Source: Candidatus Poribacteria bacterium
GTDB taxonomy: Bacteria > Poribacteria > WGA-4E > PCPOR2b
DNA length: 64,000 bases
Assembly: GCA_003635265.1 (NCBI GenBank)
Contig: PYIZ01000053.1
Span: 1 to 64,000, forward strand
Direction: 5' to 3'
A model generated the notes under the pieces. That model saw nothing but the letters and a program-made list of their open reading frames with translations, made no database searches and was not told the origin of the DNA. Shown here piece by piece: positions 1-7,727 of this stretch (its first letter is position 1; every line of letters begins with the position of its first letter). Both the position numbers and the translations under genes were made by a program.

Positions 1-823
1 AATCCAACTCCAATGAAAGGCATAAACATGACCCAAACAAACTATCCCACGGATTTGACGGATGCCCAATGGTGCCGACTGTTACCTTATCTGCCAAAAC
101 CTTCGCCGGTAGGTAGACCTCTCAAGTGGAAGATGCGTGCAATTATCAACGCTATCTTTTATATAGTCAAATCAGGGTGTCAATGGCGAATGCTCCCGCA
201 TCAGATGCCGCCATGGCAAACGGTCTACTTCCATTTCAGAAAATGGAAAACTGATGGCACATGGCTTATGATTCATCAAGCACTTCACGAGCAAATCCGT
301 TGTGATATTGGCAAAGCACCTTCACCGACAGTAGCTATCATTGACAGCCAATCCGTTAAAACGACCGAACTGGCAGATACTCGCGGCTTTGATGCACATA
401 AGAAAGTCAAAGGTCGTAAACGCCACATAGTCACCGATACAATTGGCATTCCATTGCGGGTGAAGGTCACTGATGCAAATATCAGTGATAACCGAGTCGC
501 AATAGAGTTATTAACAGAAATCTTTAGGTGGCACATAACGATTCAGTTAGTCTGCGCCGATGCTGGCTATCGTGGAAAATTAGGCGACTGGTTATATATG
601 GCGCATCAGTGTCAATTGGACATTGCCCCATCTCTTAGGCAATCGGGATTTGTGGTCGTTCCATTACGTTGGATTGTGGAACGCACCTTTTCTTGGTTCG
701 GTCGGTTTCGCCGATTGACTTTGGACTATGAACGCTCTGCCGAAACCGCTGAAGCGATGGTGTACATTGCTTCCATTTACTTGATGCAAAACCGTATCAA
801 ATGACTTTTAAAACAGGCTCTTA
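1..823 (+). mobile_element. IS5-family insertion sequence, left end outside window
   Basis: Seen: the transposase gene fills the element and the interrupted host gene resumes right after the sequence TTTTAAAACAGGCTC at about 806-820. No matching inverted repeat lies in bases 1-12, so the left end is beyond the window. The right boundary (about 820-823) is inferred from where the exonuclease-like reading frame resumes; a TTA or TTAG target duplication is possible but cannot be confirmed without the left flank. Confidence 0.8.
28..804 (+). CDS. IS5-family DDE transposase
   Basis: Cut-and-paste transposase of the IS5 family. An N-terminal helix-turn-helix region (PTDLTDAQW, then GCQWRMLP) is followed by an RNase H-like DDE core. 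Counting from the upstream ATG at 13, the likely catalytic residues are D111 in IIDSQS, D183 in CADAGYRG and E223 in IVERTFSWFGR, the usual IS5 spacing and the usual Y-R-E neighbourhood. The ATG at 28 is preferred because AAAGG lies 7 bases upstream; the ATG at 13 would add five residues. It is intact, with no frameshift, so the element may be active. The stop is close to the right end of the element. It sits within an exonuclease-like gene, which it has split. Confidence 0.93.
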   Translation: MTQTNYPTDLTDAQWCRLLPYLPKPSPVGRPLKWKMRAIINAIFYIVKSGCQWRMLPHQMPPWQTVYFHFRKWKTDGTWLMIHQALHEQIRCDIGKAPSPTVAIIDSQSVKTTELADTRGFDAHKKVKGRKRHIVTDTIGIPLRVKVTDANISDNRVAIELLTEIFRWHITIQLVCADAGYRGKLGDWLYMAHQCQLDIAPSLRQSGFVVVPLRWIVERTFSWFGRFRRLTLDYERSAETAEAMVYIASIYLMQNRIK

Positions 824-1345
824 GAAAATCAAATGACGCTTGAAGCTGCCTGTGAAATGCTAGGTGTAGAAAACCCAAAAACAGAGGATATAAAAGGAAG
901 CGATGTTTTTGAATACTACAAACGAGGACAGATTCTAGCAATCTTAAATTATTGCCTGATGGATGTTAAATCAACATACGAAATCTTTCAGAGGATCCAA
1001 CCTTTTTATCCGCTCTCATATGCAGATGAGAAAAAGGCCAGCAATTGTAGGTAACTACAAGGTAGGATTACTCCAATTCCACATCGAAGTCCACCTTTTG
1101 AATGTATCTCCTGTCGCAAGGCATTCTACCCCGAAAGTATGGATTTTTGTGAACTTCTTGGTGATTTTGCTTGTCTTGTATGTAAAGAGGGGTTGGAACG
1201 TGCTGATTGGGAGGCGATTGGGCTCGGAGAGTACACTAGTAATATTGAAAAGTATACGTGGGAAGAATACTTGAGCAGTAAAACTCAAGCGAAAGCCGGA
1301 GGCCCCTTGTCTTCTGAATTCACAGATGATGATATTCCATTTTAA
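821..1345 (+). pseudogene. 3' part of an RNase H-fold exonuclease-like gene, split by IS5 and carrying an in-frame stop
   Basis: The frame is open directly from the IS5 right end (LENQMTLEAACEMLGV) and holds YCLMDVKSTYEIF, which resembles the last motif of DnaQ/PolB-type 3'-5' exonucleases (YCxxDVxxT). It stops at a TAA (1052-1054), but the same frame continues to 1345 with no further stop. That continuation has a CISC...CLVC pair of Cys motifs that could bind zinc and an acidic tail ending in DDDIPF, so both pieces look like one former protein. The 5' half must lie left of the transposon. The family call rests on one motif and is tentative. The TAA cannot be selenocysteine and is probably secondary decay after inactivation. 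Confidence 0.6.
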
Positions 1346-1381
1346 GTCTTAGCTTAATGCGGCTTTGAACAGGAAACTGTA

Positions 1382-3973
1382 ATGTCAGATAAGGGTTCAC
1401 CCGTATACATAAAAATGAGTAACAATCCAGCCTATCTTCGCCAAACAATCGAAACAATTCTCCACTGCAATCTGTCTGAAGCCATCAGCATTTCAGATAA
1501 GGCGGAAGCTGAGAAACTAATTGAACGATTTCTTCACGCTGTCGCGGACCGCATGGGCGATCAATCCGGTCAAACCTACCAAGATTCAGAGCAACTTTCC
1601 CGCCAGATCAATCCACAGTGGATTATCCTAGCTGCTGGCAAAGGAACCCGCATTGATCCATCCAGTCGCCTGAATAAAAACCTAGACTTGTGGTTTGGTG
1701 AGCAAAATACCCTGCAACTGTCCCGAAGCTATCTACCGGGCAGCCGTCCCCATATCATCGTTGTCAACCCCCAAATGGCGGCACGCGTCGCAAAAACAGA
1801 TATTCCTTCGAGTGGTGTCATTCCCACTTCTGCCCTCAATCTAGATGAAACTGATCGACTGTTCGGACCAAACGCCCTCCTGTGTGTCCAACCCGAACAC
1901 CCTTACGGCACAGGCGCTGCGCTACGAGTCGGGTTATCCGCAATCGCCGAATCCGATGCAGAATGTATCGGTGTTGCCTTTGGTGATGAACCATTTCTGA
2001 ACCAAGCCATCTTTGTCGACACACTCCTATCACACTTTACTGTCGGTGCGGATGTTACCCTCTGTGGCAAAATGCCAGACACCGTCGTCGACAAAGGGGG
2101 ATTATTCTTTGACGACGAGGGTAAGTTTATCAGTACAAAAGAGTGGTACGACATGACCGACGCGGAAAAAGAGACGATGTGGCATCGGTTAGAACGTGGA
2201 GAAGCCTACACCAACACCGGCATCACCTTAATCCGCCGTGATGCGGCGATTGCCCGGATAGAGCGGCTGCAACCCCACGGCGATAAGTCCGAACTCCACC
2301 ATGTCGATCTCATCCACCACTGCTACGAAGATGGATTAAAAACCAACGCCTATATCCATCAGGGCGAAATCATCTCTGGGGTTAACCGTTGGTCAAACGT
2401 CCTCGTTGGCGAAGAACACCTGTTTGCAGATGCCAAGCAGAAACTGATACAGAAAGGGGTTCGAGTTGACCCGGCAGCACAGATTACATTGGCAAGTGAC
2501 GATATCGAAATCGGTCACGGCTGCTACCTTTTAGGACGTGTCCATCTTGGCGATGGAGTGCAAATTGGTAACTATTGCCGCCTCGAAAACGTCGTGCTGC
2601 TAGGAAACACAACCATTGGTGACCGCGTTGGCTTGAAAGATGTGACCGCAAGGGACACAACCTTTGAATCAAACCCGCTTTCCACGGAAGTTACAGCACC
2701 GATTGCTGGTTTGGCTGTTAGTAGCCATATCGAAAATAGCCAATTCGACTGTGTGAAAGTGGGGCGTTCGGTAAGTCTCAAGTCCGTTGCTGCGCGGGCA
2801 ATAATGATTCCAGCAGAAACTTCCATAAGGGATACGCAGCTAGGCGTCCTCGCCAGATTTGCCCATCACGCAACACAGGACACGCAATCCGTTTCAAGCC
2901 AAATCTCTCAGACCGTCCTCGATCAGCTGGTTTTCCCCGATTATAAAGCCGGCGTATTCACCTTCAGCGAAAAACGTGGGTTACCAGACTGGGAAAATCT
3001 CCGCCAACATGTCACCTCACATTCGGAACATGAACTGATTCAACGTGCCACCCGCAACCCAACCTTGCGTCAAACTACAATAAATGCTGTTAGAGAATTA
3101 CTAGAGCTGCGCCGATCTAACGACATACATGCTATTGATGATCTAACGCCCGAGGAACTTTGGGGGAGCATCTTCAAAATTGTTACGCTCTGCACAGGAA
3201 ACCCCGATCCATATCGCAGGGACAAACTCAACGCCCGACAGACAGCAATTAATCTACTCGCCCAATTTTCGGACTGCGATTGGTTGGGACGATTAAAGTT
3301 GGTTATCGCTGCTAACATAATTGATTACAGTAGTGCAAGGGTTGTGGCGAAACTTGAGGAGAACTCAGATTACTTCAATCTTGTATTGCGGGAGGCGATT
3401 CATGCCTCCTTGACAATTGATTGCTTTAATCTGTTTCAGTCAACAGTAATCGAAGGTGAACCGAAGCGGATTCTCTGGCTAATCGATAACGATGGCGAAG
3501 CAGTCTTCGATCTGTGGCTTATAGAGGCACTCGTTGAGCGCGGTCATCAGGTTACGGTCGCTGGCAAAGCGGAGCCGGCAACTAACGATGCGACACTTGA
3601 TGATTTGCGCGAACTCGCTGCGCATCCGCAGTTTCAAAAGCTGCGCGATCAAATCACTGTTGGTGATGTGGGTTTAATCTCATCAGGCTCAAACACCGTC
3701 GGCACGAATCTCTATCAAGGGACGGAAGAATTTGCAAATGCACTCCTCGATGCAGATCTCGTTATTTCAAAGGGACAAGGGAATCTCTTTACAACGTTGG
3801 GCTTAAAAAAGGACGCATTCTACCTCCTTCTCTCCAAGGGGGTAACGGCAGAGCGTTTGACTGGAGTTGTCCCGAACCAAGATCGGGTGATCGATGGGTT
3901 GATTTTGGCGTATGTGTCGGGCGGAACACGCTTAGATCGGACGCTCAAGGAATTTTGTGCGATAGATGACTAA
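1382..3973 (+). CDS. Fusion: sugar-nucleotidyltransferase with left-handed beta-helix, and DUF89/ARMT1-like phosphatase
   Basis: An 863-residue cytosolic protein with three parts. Residues about 78-345 form an NTP-transferase fold, with the P-loop-like AAGKGTR at 84-90 and HPYGTGAAL at 173-181, as in GlmU/UTP-sugar uridylyltransferases. Residues about 360-480 carry hexapeptide-like turns (IEIGHG, VQIGNY, TTIGDR) of a left-handed beta-helix. Residues about 555-855 look like DUF89: NPDPYRRDK near 607, NIIDYS near 645, DNDGE at 702-706 and VISKGQGN at 794-801, which in DUF89 proteins make up the metal and phosphate site. A likely role is sugar-phosphate activation coupled to removal of damaged or overflow phosphometabolites. 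The substrate is unknown, and no linked sugar pathway flanks it. Confidence 0.8.
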   Translation: MSDKGSPVYIKMSNNPAYLRQTIETILHCNLSEAISISDKAEAEKLIERFLHAVADRMGDQSGQTYQDSEQLSRQINPQWIILAAGKGTRIDPSSRLNKNLDLWFGEQNTLQLSRSYLPGSRPHIIVVNPQMAARVAKTDIPSSGVIPTSALNLDETDRLFGPNALLCVQPEHPYGTGAALRVGLSAIAESDAECIGVAFGDEPFLNQAIFVDTLLSHFTVGADVTLCGKMPDTVVDKGGLFFDDEGKFISTKEWYDMTDAEKETMWHRLERGEAYTNTGITLIRRDAAIARIERLQPHGDKSELHHVDLIHHCYEDGLKTNAYIHQGEIISGVNRWSNVLVGEEHLFADAKQKLIQKGVRVDPAAQITLASDDIEIGHGCYLLGRVHLGDGVQIGNYCRLENVVLLGNTTIGDRVGLKDVTARDTTFESNPLSTEVTAPIAGLAVSSHIENSQFDCVKVGRSVSLKSVAARAIMIPAETSIRDTQLGVLARFAHHATQDTQSVSSQISQTVLDQLVFPDYKAGVFTFSEKRGLPDWENLRQHVTSHSEHELIQRATRNPTLRQTTINAVRELLELRRSNDIHAIDDLTPEELWGSIFKIVTLCTGNPDPYRRDKLNARQTAINLLAQFSDCDWLGRLKLVIAANIIDYSSARVVAKLEENSDYFNLVLREAIHASLTIDCFNLFQSTVIEGEPKRILWLIDNDGEAVFDLWLIEALVERGHQVTVAGKAEPATNDATLDDLRELAAHPQFQKLRDQITVGDVGLISSGSNTVGTNLYQGTEEFANALLDADLVISKGQGNLFTTLGLKKDAFYLLLSKGVTAERLTGVVPNQDRVIDGLILAYVSGGTRLDRTLKEFCAIDD

Positions 3974-4504
3974 GCCCGTAGGTTGGGTTGAATGGTTAAG
4001 GGCAAATTTCTATCAAGTACACATAGAGGCTTGGTCGTTCAACAACACCTGTTTATAAACAGATGGAGTGAAACCCAACTCCGTTTTTCATCGGGAAATC
4101 TCCTTTTCAAAAACTTATTTCCCGAAAGTAGTCTTTTGTAACACAATCTGTATGAAGTTTAAGTATTTAAATCCGTAATCCCGATTTTGCTTGAAACATA
4201 GGGGAGGTGCGGTTTGCAACCCTGGTCACGATTTATCGGACCGCGCTGGTGTCGATAGCAAATTACCGAATTATTTTTTTAATCTTCATCCAACCGCACC
4301 GCATCGGCACAGTTGGGAACAGTGCCTACCCAACGGGAGAACGGTAGGTGTGGCTTGCACTCGCACCGGTGCCGACTCAGCTTGCCCCGATGCAATCGGG
4401 GAGCATCCTCGATAAATCGGGATTTGGAGTGTCTCATTAATTCTAAGATCCACTATAAATGACCCTAAGCAACTTGCGTTATTACAAGAGAGGAAAGGGC
4501 AAAA
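3974..4504. other. Non-coding spacer with repeats and palindromes
   Basis: No convincing gene. TCGGGAAAT (4091-4099) pairs with ATTTCCCGA (4117-4125) to form a 9-bp hairpin just after the fusion gene and may act in its 3' end. CCCCGATGCAATCGGGG at 4386-4402 is a palindrome of the CCCGAT..ATCGGG type found in many spacers here. A 26-base block at 4421-4446 recurs exactly at 44470. AGCAACTTGCGTTAT at about 4468-4482 is a further recurring motif. Confidence 0.6.
4421..4459. repeat. Dispersed repeat, copy 1 (second copy at 44470-44508)
   Basis: The block starting GATTTGGAGTGTCTCATTAA is identical to the one at 44470 for 26 bases, then continues with two mismatches into ACTATAA. In both places it follows a CCCGAT/ATCGGG palindrome and precedes an AGCAACTTGCGTTAT-like motif, in opposite orientation in copy 2. 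It has no coding potential. Confidence 0.8.
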
Positions 4505-4702
4505 ATGTTATCCGTCCGTCTTGCACCGGAGATTATGGAACGCTTGGAACTGTTGGCGCATAAAACAGGGCGAACAAAGAGTTTTTATGCACGTGAAGCT
4601 ATCCTCCGATATCTTGAGGATATGGAGGATAGCTTTATTGCCATTGAACGGCTTGAAACACCGGAAAAACGGTGGACTCTAGCAGAGTTGGAAAACGAGT
4701 AG
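4505..4702 (+). CDS. Ribbon-helix-helix antitoxin-like protein (RelB/CopG type), no toxin partner
   Basis: A 65-residue protein of the ribbon-helix-helix class. The beta strand MLSVRLAPEIMERL is followed by two helices (ELLAHKTGRTKSFYAREAILRYLEDME), the pattern of RelB/CopG DNA-binding antitoxins, and an acidic tail (TPEKRWTLAELENE) of the kind that wraps a RelE/ParE toxin. GAGAGGAAAGG lies just upstream of the ATG. No RelE- or ParE-like toxin is encoded downstream: the next gene is acetyl-CoA synthetase behind its own promoter. It is therefore an orphan antitoxin or a stand-alone repressor. Confidence 0.85.
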   Translation: MLSVRLAPEIMERLELLAHKTGRTKSFYAREAILRYLEDMEDSFIAIERLETPEKRWTLAELENE

Positions 4703-4735
4703 GAGTAACAGCAAAACAGCATCACCTGTTTTTGA

Positions 4736-4763
4736 TTGACAATGTTATATTTTTGTTTATAAT
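4736..4763 (+). promoter_or_regulatory. Sigma-70-type promoter before acetyl-CoA synthetase
   Basis: TTGACA at 4736-4741 and TATAAT at 4758-4763 are both exact consensus hexamers with a 16-base spacer. They lie about 70 bases upstream of the acetyl-CoA synthetase start, in AT-rich DNA. Confidence 0.8.
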
Positions 4764-4834
4764 AAAAAGAATCCGTAAACATCTCAAAACTTCTGTCAGA
4801 ACATTGGCTTGTTATAAATTCCTAGGAGGGCGCT

Positions 4835-6778
4835 ATGGCAACTAAGATATTTCCACCAGAAAATACAAATTATCCAATCTCCAATGCACATATAAACAGC
4901 ATGGAGCAATATCAAAAGATCTATGATGAATCAGTGGCAGATCCAGAAAGTTTCTGGGCGAATGTCGCTGAACGCATTACGTGGTATAAGAAGTGGGACA
5001 ACGTCCGAGAATATGACTTTGTGAACGCCAACATCAAATGGTTTGATGGCGGAAAGTTGAACGCCTGCTATAATTGTCTCGACCGACATGTGGAAGCAGG
5101 TCACGGCGATGCAACCGCAATCATCTGGGAAGGCAACAGTCCCGATGAGGATAAGACCTTCACCTACAACGAGTTGTTGGCACAGGTCAAACGTTTTGCT
5201 AACGTTCTCAAAGCGCAAGGTGTTCGTAAGGGTGACCGCGTTTGTATTTATTTGCAGATGGTGCCAGAGTTGACAATCGCCATGTTAGCATGTGCCCGTA
5301 TCGGCGCAGTCCATTCCGTTGTGTTCGGCGCATTTTCAGCCGATTCTCTGCGAGATCGAATCAATGACTCCCAGTGCAAGTTGCTGATTACTCAAGATAC
5401 CGCATTTCGTGGAGACCGTAGCGGCATCCCGATGAAGGCCAACGGCGATGCAGCGGTGGTGGACTGCCCCTCGATTACAGGGGTTATCGTTGTCCGTCGC
5501 ACCGGCGATCCCGTCGATTTCGACGAATCACGCGATGTATGGTGGCACGAAGCGATGGCAACCGCCGATGATGAGTGCCCGCCGGAGGAGATGGACGCCG
5601 AGGATCCGCTATTTATACTGTATACCTCCGGTTCGACCGGTCAGCCAAAAGGTGTACTTCACACAACCGGCGGCTATCTCGTCTATACATCTTTCACCCA
5701 TGAGATGATCTTTGACTATCATGAAGGAGATGTTTACTTCTGTGCGGCTGACATCGGTTGGATCACAGGACACTCCTATATTGTGTACGGTCCCCTTTCA
5801 AACCGGGCGATTACCCTCATGTTTGAAAGCATCCCAACATATCCTGATTTCGGGCGTTACTGGCAGGTAATCGACAAGCACCAAGTCAATCTCTTCTACA
5901 CCGCACCGACCGCCCTGCGTGCCTTGATGAAGGAGGGAAACGATTGGGTTACGCAACATAGCCGGTCCACCCTGAGACTGCTTGGAACTGTAGGTGAACC
6001 GATAAAGGAACCTGAATGGCTCTGGTATTACAACATCGTCGGAGACGGGCGATGCCCGATCGTTGATACGTGGTGGCAGACAGAGACCGGCGGCATCTTG
6101 ATGACGCCGCTACCGGGAGCCACGCCGCTTAAACCCGGTTCCGCGACACTTCCTTTCTTTGCAATAGAGCCTGTTATTCTAGATGAAGAAGGCAATGAGG
6201 TAGAGGGCAATCCCGCACGTGGATACCTATGTATGAAGACAGCATGGCCCGGCATAATGCGAACCGTCTACGGGAACCACGAACGCTTCCGCGAAACCTA
6301 TTTCGATCGATTCCCCGGCTACTACATGACCGGCGACGGCACCTTGCGCGACGAAGATGGTTACTACTGGATCACCGGGCGCGTTGACGATGTGCTGAAT
6401 ATCTCTGGACACCGCTTGGGTACAGCCGAAGTCGAGGGAGCAATCGGACAGCATGAAACAGTGGCTGAAGCAGCAGTGGTCGGCTATCCCCACGAGATTA
6501 AGGGACAGGGCATCTACGCCTATGTCACGCTAATGAGCGGTGTATCTCCGTCAGATGACATAGAGACGGGCATTAAGGGTGTGGTTCGCCAGCATATCGG
6601 TCCCCATGCGACGCCGGACAAAATTCAGTTCGCACCTGCCCTCCCCAAAACCCGATCCGGCAAGATTATGCGGCGGATCCTTCGGAAAATCGCTGAAGGA
6701 GAACTTGATGATCTCGGAGATACCTCAACGCTTGCCGAGCCAGCGGTTGTTGATTCGCTCGTCGAAGGGCGGAAATAG
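4835..6778 (+). CDS. acs: Acetyl-CoA synthetase (AMP-forming)
   Basis: Converts acetate, ATP and CoA to acetyl-CoA, AMP and pyrophosphate. At 647 residues it has the normal Acs length. Visible marks of the ANL superfamily are the phosphate-binding loop YTSGSTGQPKG (about 263-273), the adenine-binding stretch DTWWQTETGG, the hinge region around YYMTGDGTLRDEDGYYWITGR, and PKTRSGKIMRR (about 604-613), whose lysine is the catalytic residue acetylated in characterised enzymes. TAGGAGG lies 7 bases before the ATG, behind a near-perfect promoter. A TPP-enzyme subunit gene follows after 25 bases and is probably cotranscribed. Confidence 0.97.
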   Translation: MATKIFPPENTNYPISNAHINSMEQYQKIYDESVADPESFWANVAERITWYKKWDNVREYDFVNANIKWFDGGKLNACYNCLDRHVEAGHGDATAIIWEGNSPDEDKTFTYNELLAQVKRFANVLKAQGVRKGDRVCIYLQMVPELTIAMLACARIGAVHSVVFGAFSADSLRDRINDSQCKLLITQDTAFRGDRSGIPMKANGDAAVVDCPSITGVIVVRRTGDPVDFDESRDVWWHEAMATADDECPPEEMDAEDPLFILYTSGSTGQPKGVLHTTGGYLVYTSFTHEMIFDYHEGDVYFCAADIGWITGHSYIVYGPLSNRAITLMFESIPTYPDFGRYWQVIDKHQVNLFYTAPTALRALMKEGNDWVTQHSRSTLRLLGTVGEPIKEPEWLWYYNIVGDGRCPIVDTWWQTETGGILMTPLPGATPLKPGSATLPFFAIEPVILDEEGNEVEGNPARGYLCMKTAWPGIMRTVYGNHERFRETYFDRFPGYYMTGDGTLRDEDGYYWITGRVDDVLNISGHRLGTAEVEGAIGQHETVAEAAVVGYPHEIKGQGIYAYVTLMSGVSPSDDIETGIKGVVRQHIGPHATPDKIQFAPALPKTRSGKIMRRILRKIAEGELDDLGDTSTLAEPAVVDSLVEGRK

Positions 6779-6803
6779 CAAGAAAGGTTAGGAGGAATAC
6801 GAT

Positions 6804-7298
6804 TTGGCATCCGCACAGAAGATTGTAGACGAGTTGAAAAAGTGGAATATAAGCCATGCGATCGGCTTGCCCGACAACGGGACAGCACAAATCTTCAAAC
6901 GACTCCACGAAGATCCCGAAGTTGATGTCATCACCGTCAGTCGTGAAGGCGAAGCGTTTGCCATCGCATCAGGTTTATACGTTGGTGGAAAACGCCCCGT
7001 GATCATCATCCAGAATACCGGCTTTTTGGAATCTGGAGATGCCGTTCGAGGTACAGTCTTTAACATGGAAGTCCCTGTGGTATCGCTGATTGGCTATCGT
7101 GGGCATCAAACCATGCAACCCGACGCCCCACGCATAGACACCGCTGCGACCTTCCTTGAACCGACACTCAAAGCATGGGGGTTACCATACAACACCATTG
7201 AAACCGATGATGATATTCCCTATATTAGTGACGCGTTCAAAAAGGCTCAAGAGACATCAATGCCAACGGCTGTGCTCCTTGTTGGTATCTCCACGTAG
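6804..7298 (+). CDS. TPP-dependent decarboxylase alpha/PYR subunit (sulfopyruvate/phosphonopyruvate decarboxylase-like)
   Basis: A 164-residue protein corresponding only to the N-terminal PYR domain of a thiamine-diphosphate enzyme. IGLPDNGTAQIF, SREGEAFAIASGLYVGGKRPV and QNTGFLESGDA match ComD-type sulfopyruvate decarboxylase alpha subunits and the front half of phosphonopyruvate decarboxylase. The glutamate in SREGEA (near 48) is the residue that activates the TPP ring in this superfamily. The TTG start is chosen because TTAGGAGG lies 8 bases before it. The PP-domain partner subunit that binds the diphosphate of TPP is not downstream, so the catalytic partner must be elsewhere. The substrate is unproven. 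Confidence 0.8.
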   Translation: MASAQKIVDELKKWNISHAIGLPDNGTAQIFKRLHEDPEVDVITVSREGEAFAIASGLYVGGKRPVIIIQNTGFLESGDAVRGTVFNMEVPVVSLIGYRGHQTMQPDAPRIDTAATFLEPTLKAWGLPYNTIETDDDIPYISDAFKKAQETSMPTAVLLVGIST

Positions 7299-7727
7299 AG
7301 ATTGAGATCCGCTCGTTTGCGTTATCTCACGAATAGGTATGTATGGATAGAGAAAGGATCTCCAATGCATTATCGGGTCAGTTAGGCATTGACACATTGC
7401 TATTACCCCATCAATGTCAGTATATCCTATTCCTAGTGTGGCAGTTTTGCAACGACGGTGTGGCATAGTTGCGACAGCCTCTTTGTTGAGTACGATACTC
7501 CTTTTGAATCACAGCGCATGTCAAAACAGAGGCAAAATCGCCCGGAGAAGGCATTTTCCGAAACACTCAGGTCTTGTGCAACTTCTTCAGATGATTCAAA
7601 ATAACTATGGTATCTAAATTGCTTATGATTGGTGGGTGAAGTGAATTTCGTTTGACGATAATTTGTCTCAGATTTTATCTCGCTCCTTACCTTAGCTGCA
7701 TTGCCCGAAACAGCATGAAGGGAATCA
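7299..7727. other. Spacer without a recognised gene
   Basis: About 430 bases with only short open frames that lack good start signals or family motifs. No strong terminator or promoter was recognised. Confidence 0.5.

Noticed and set aside
1052..1054. In-frame TAA in the exonuclease-like pseudogene as a second recoding case
   Set aside because: TAA is not a selenocysteine codon, and the gene is already broken by an insertion.
4191..4415. Open frame of 74 codons in the spacer after the fusion gene
   Set aside because: No ribosome site, composition of a repeat-rich spacer, and it overlaps a CCCGAT palindrome and other repeated text; no family resemblance.
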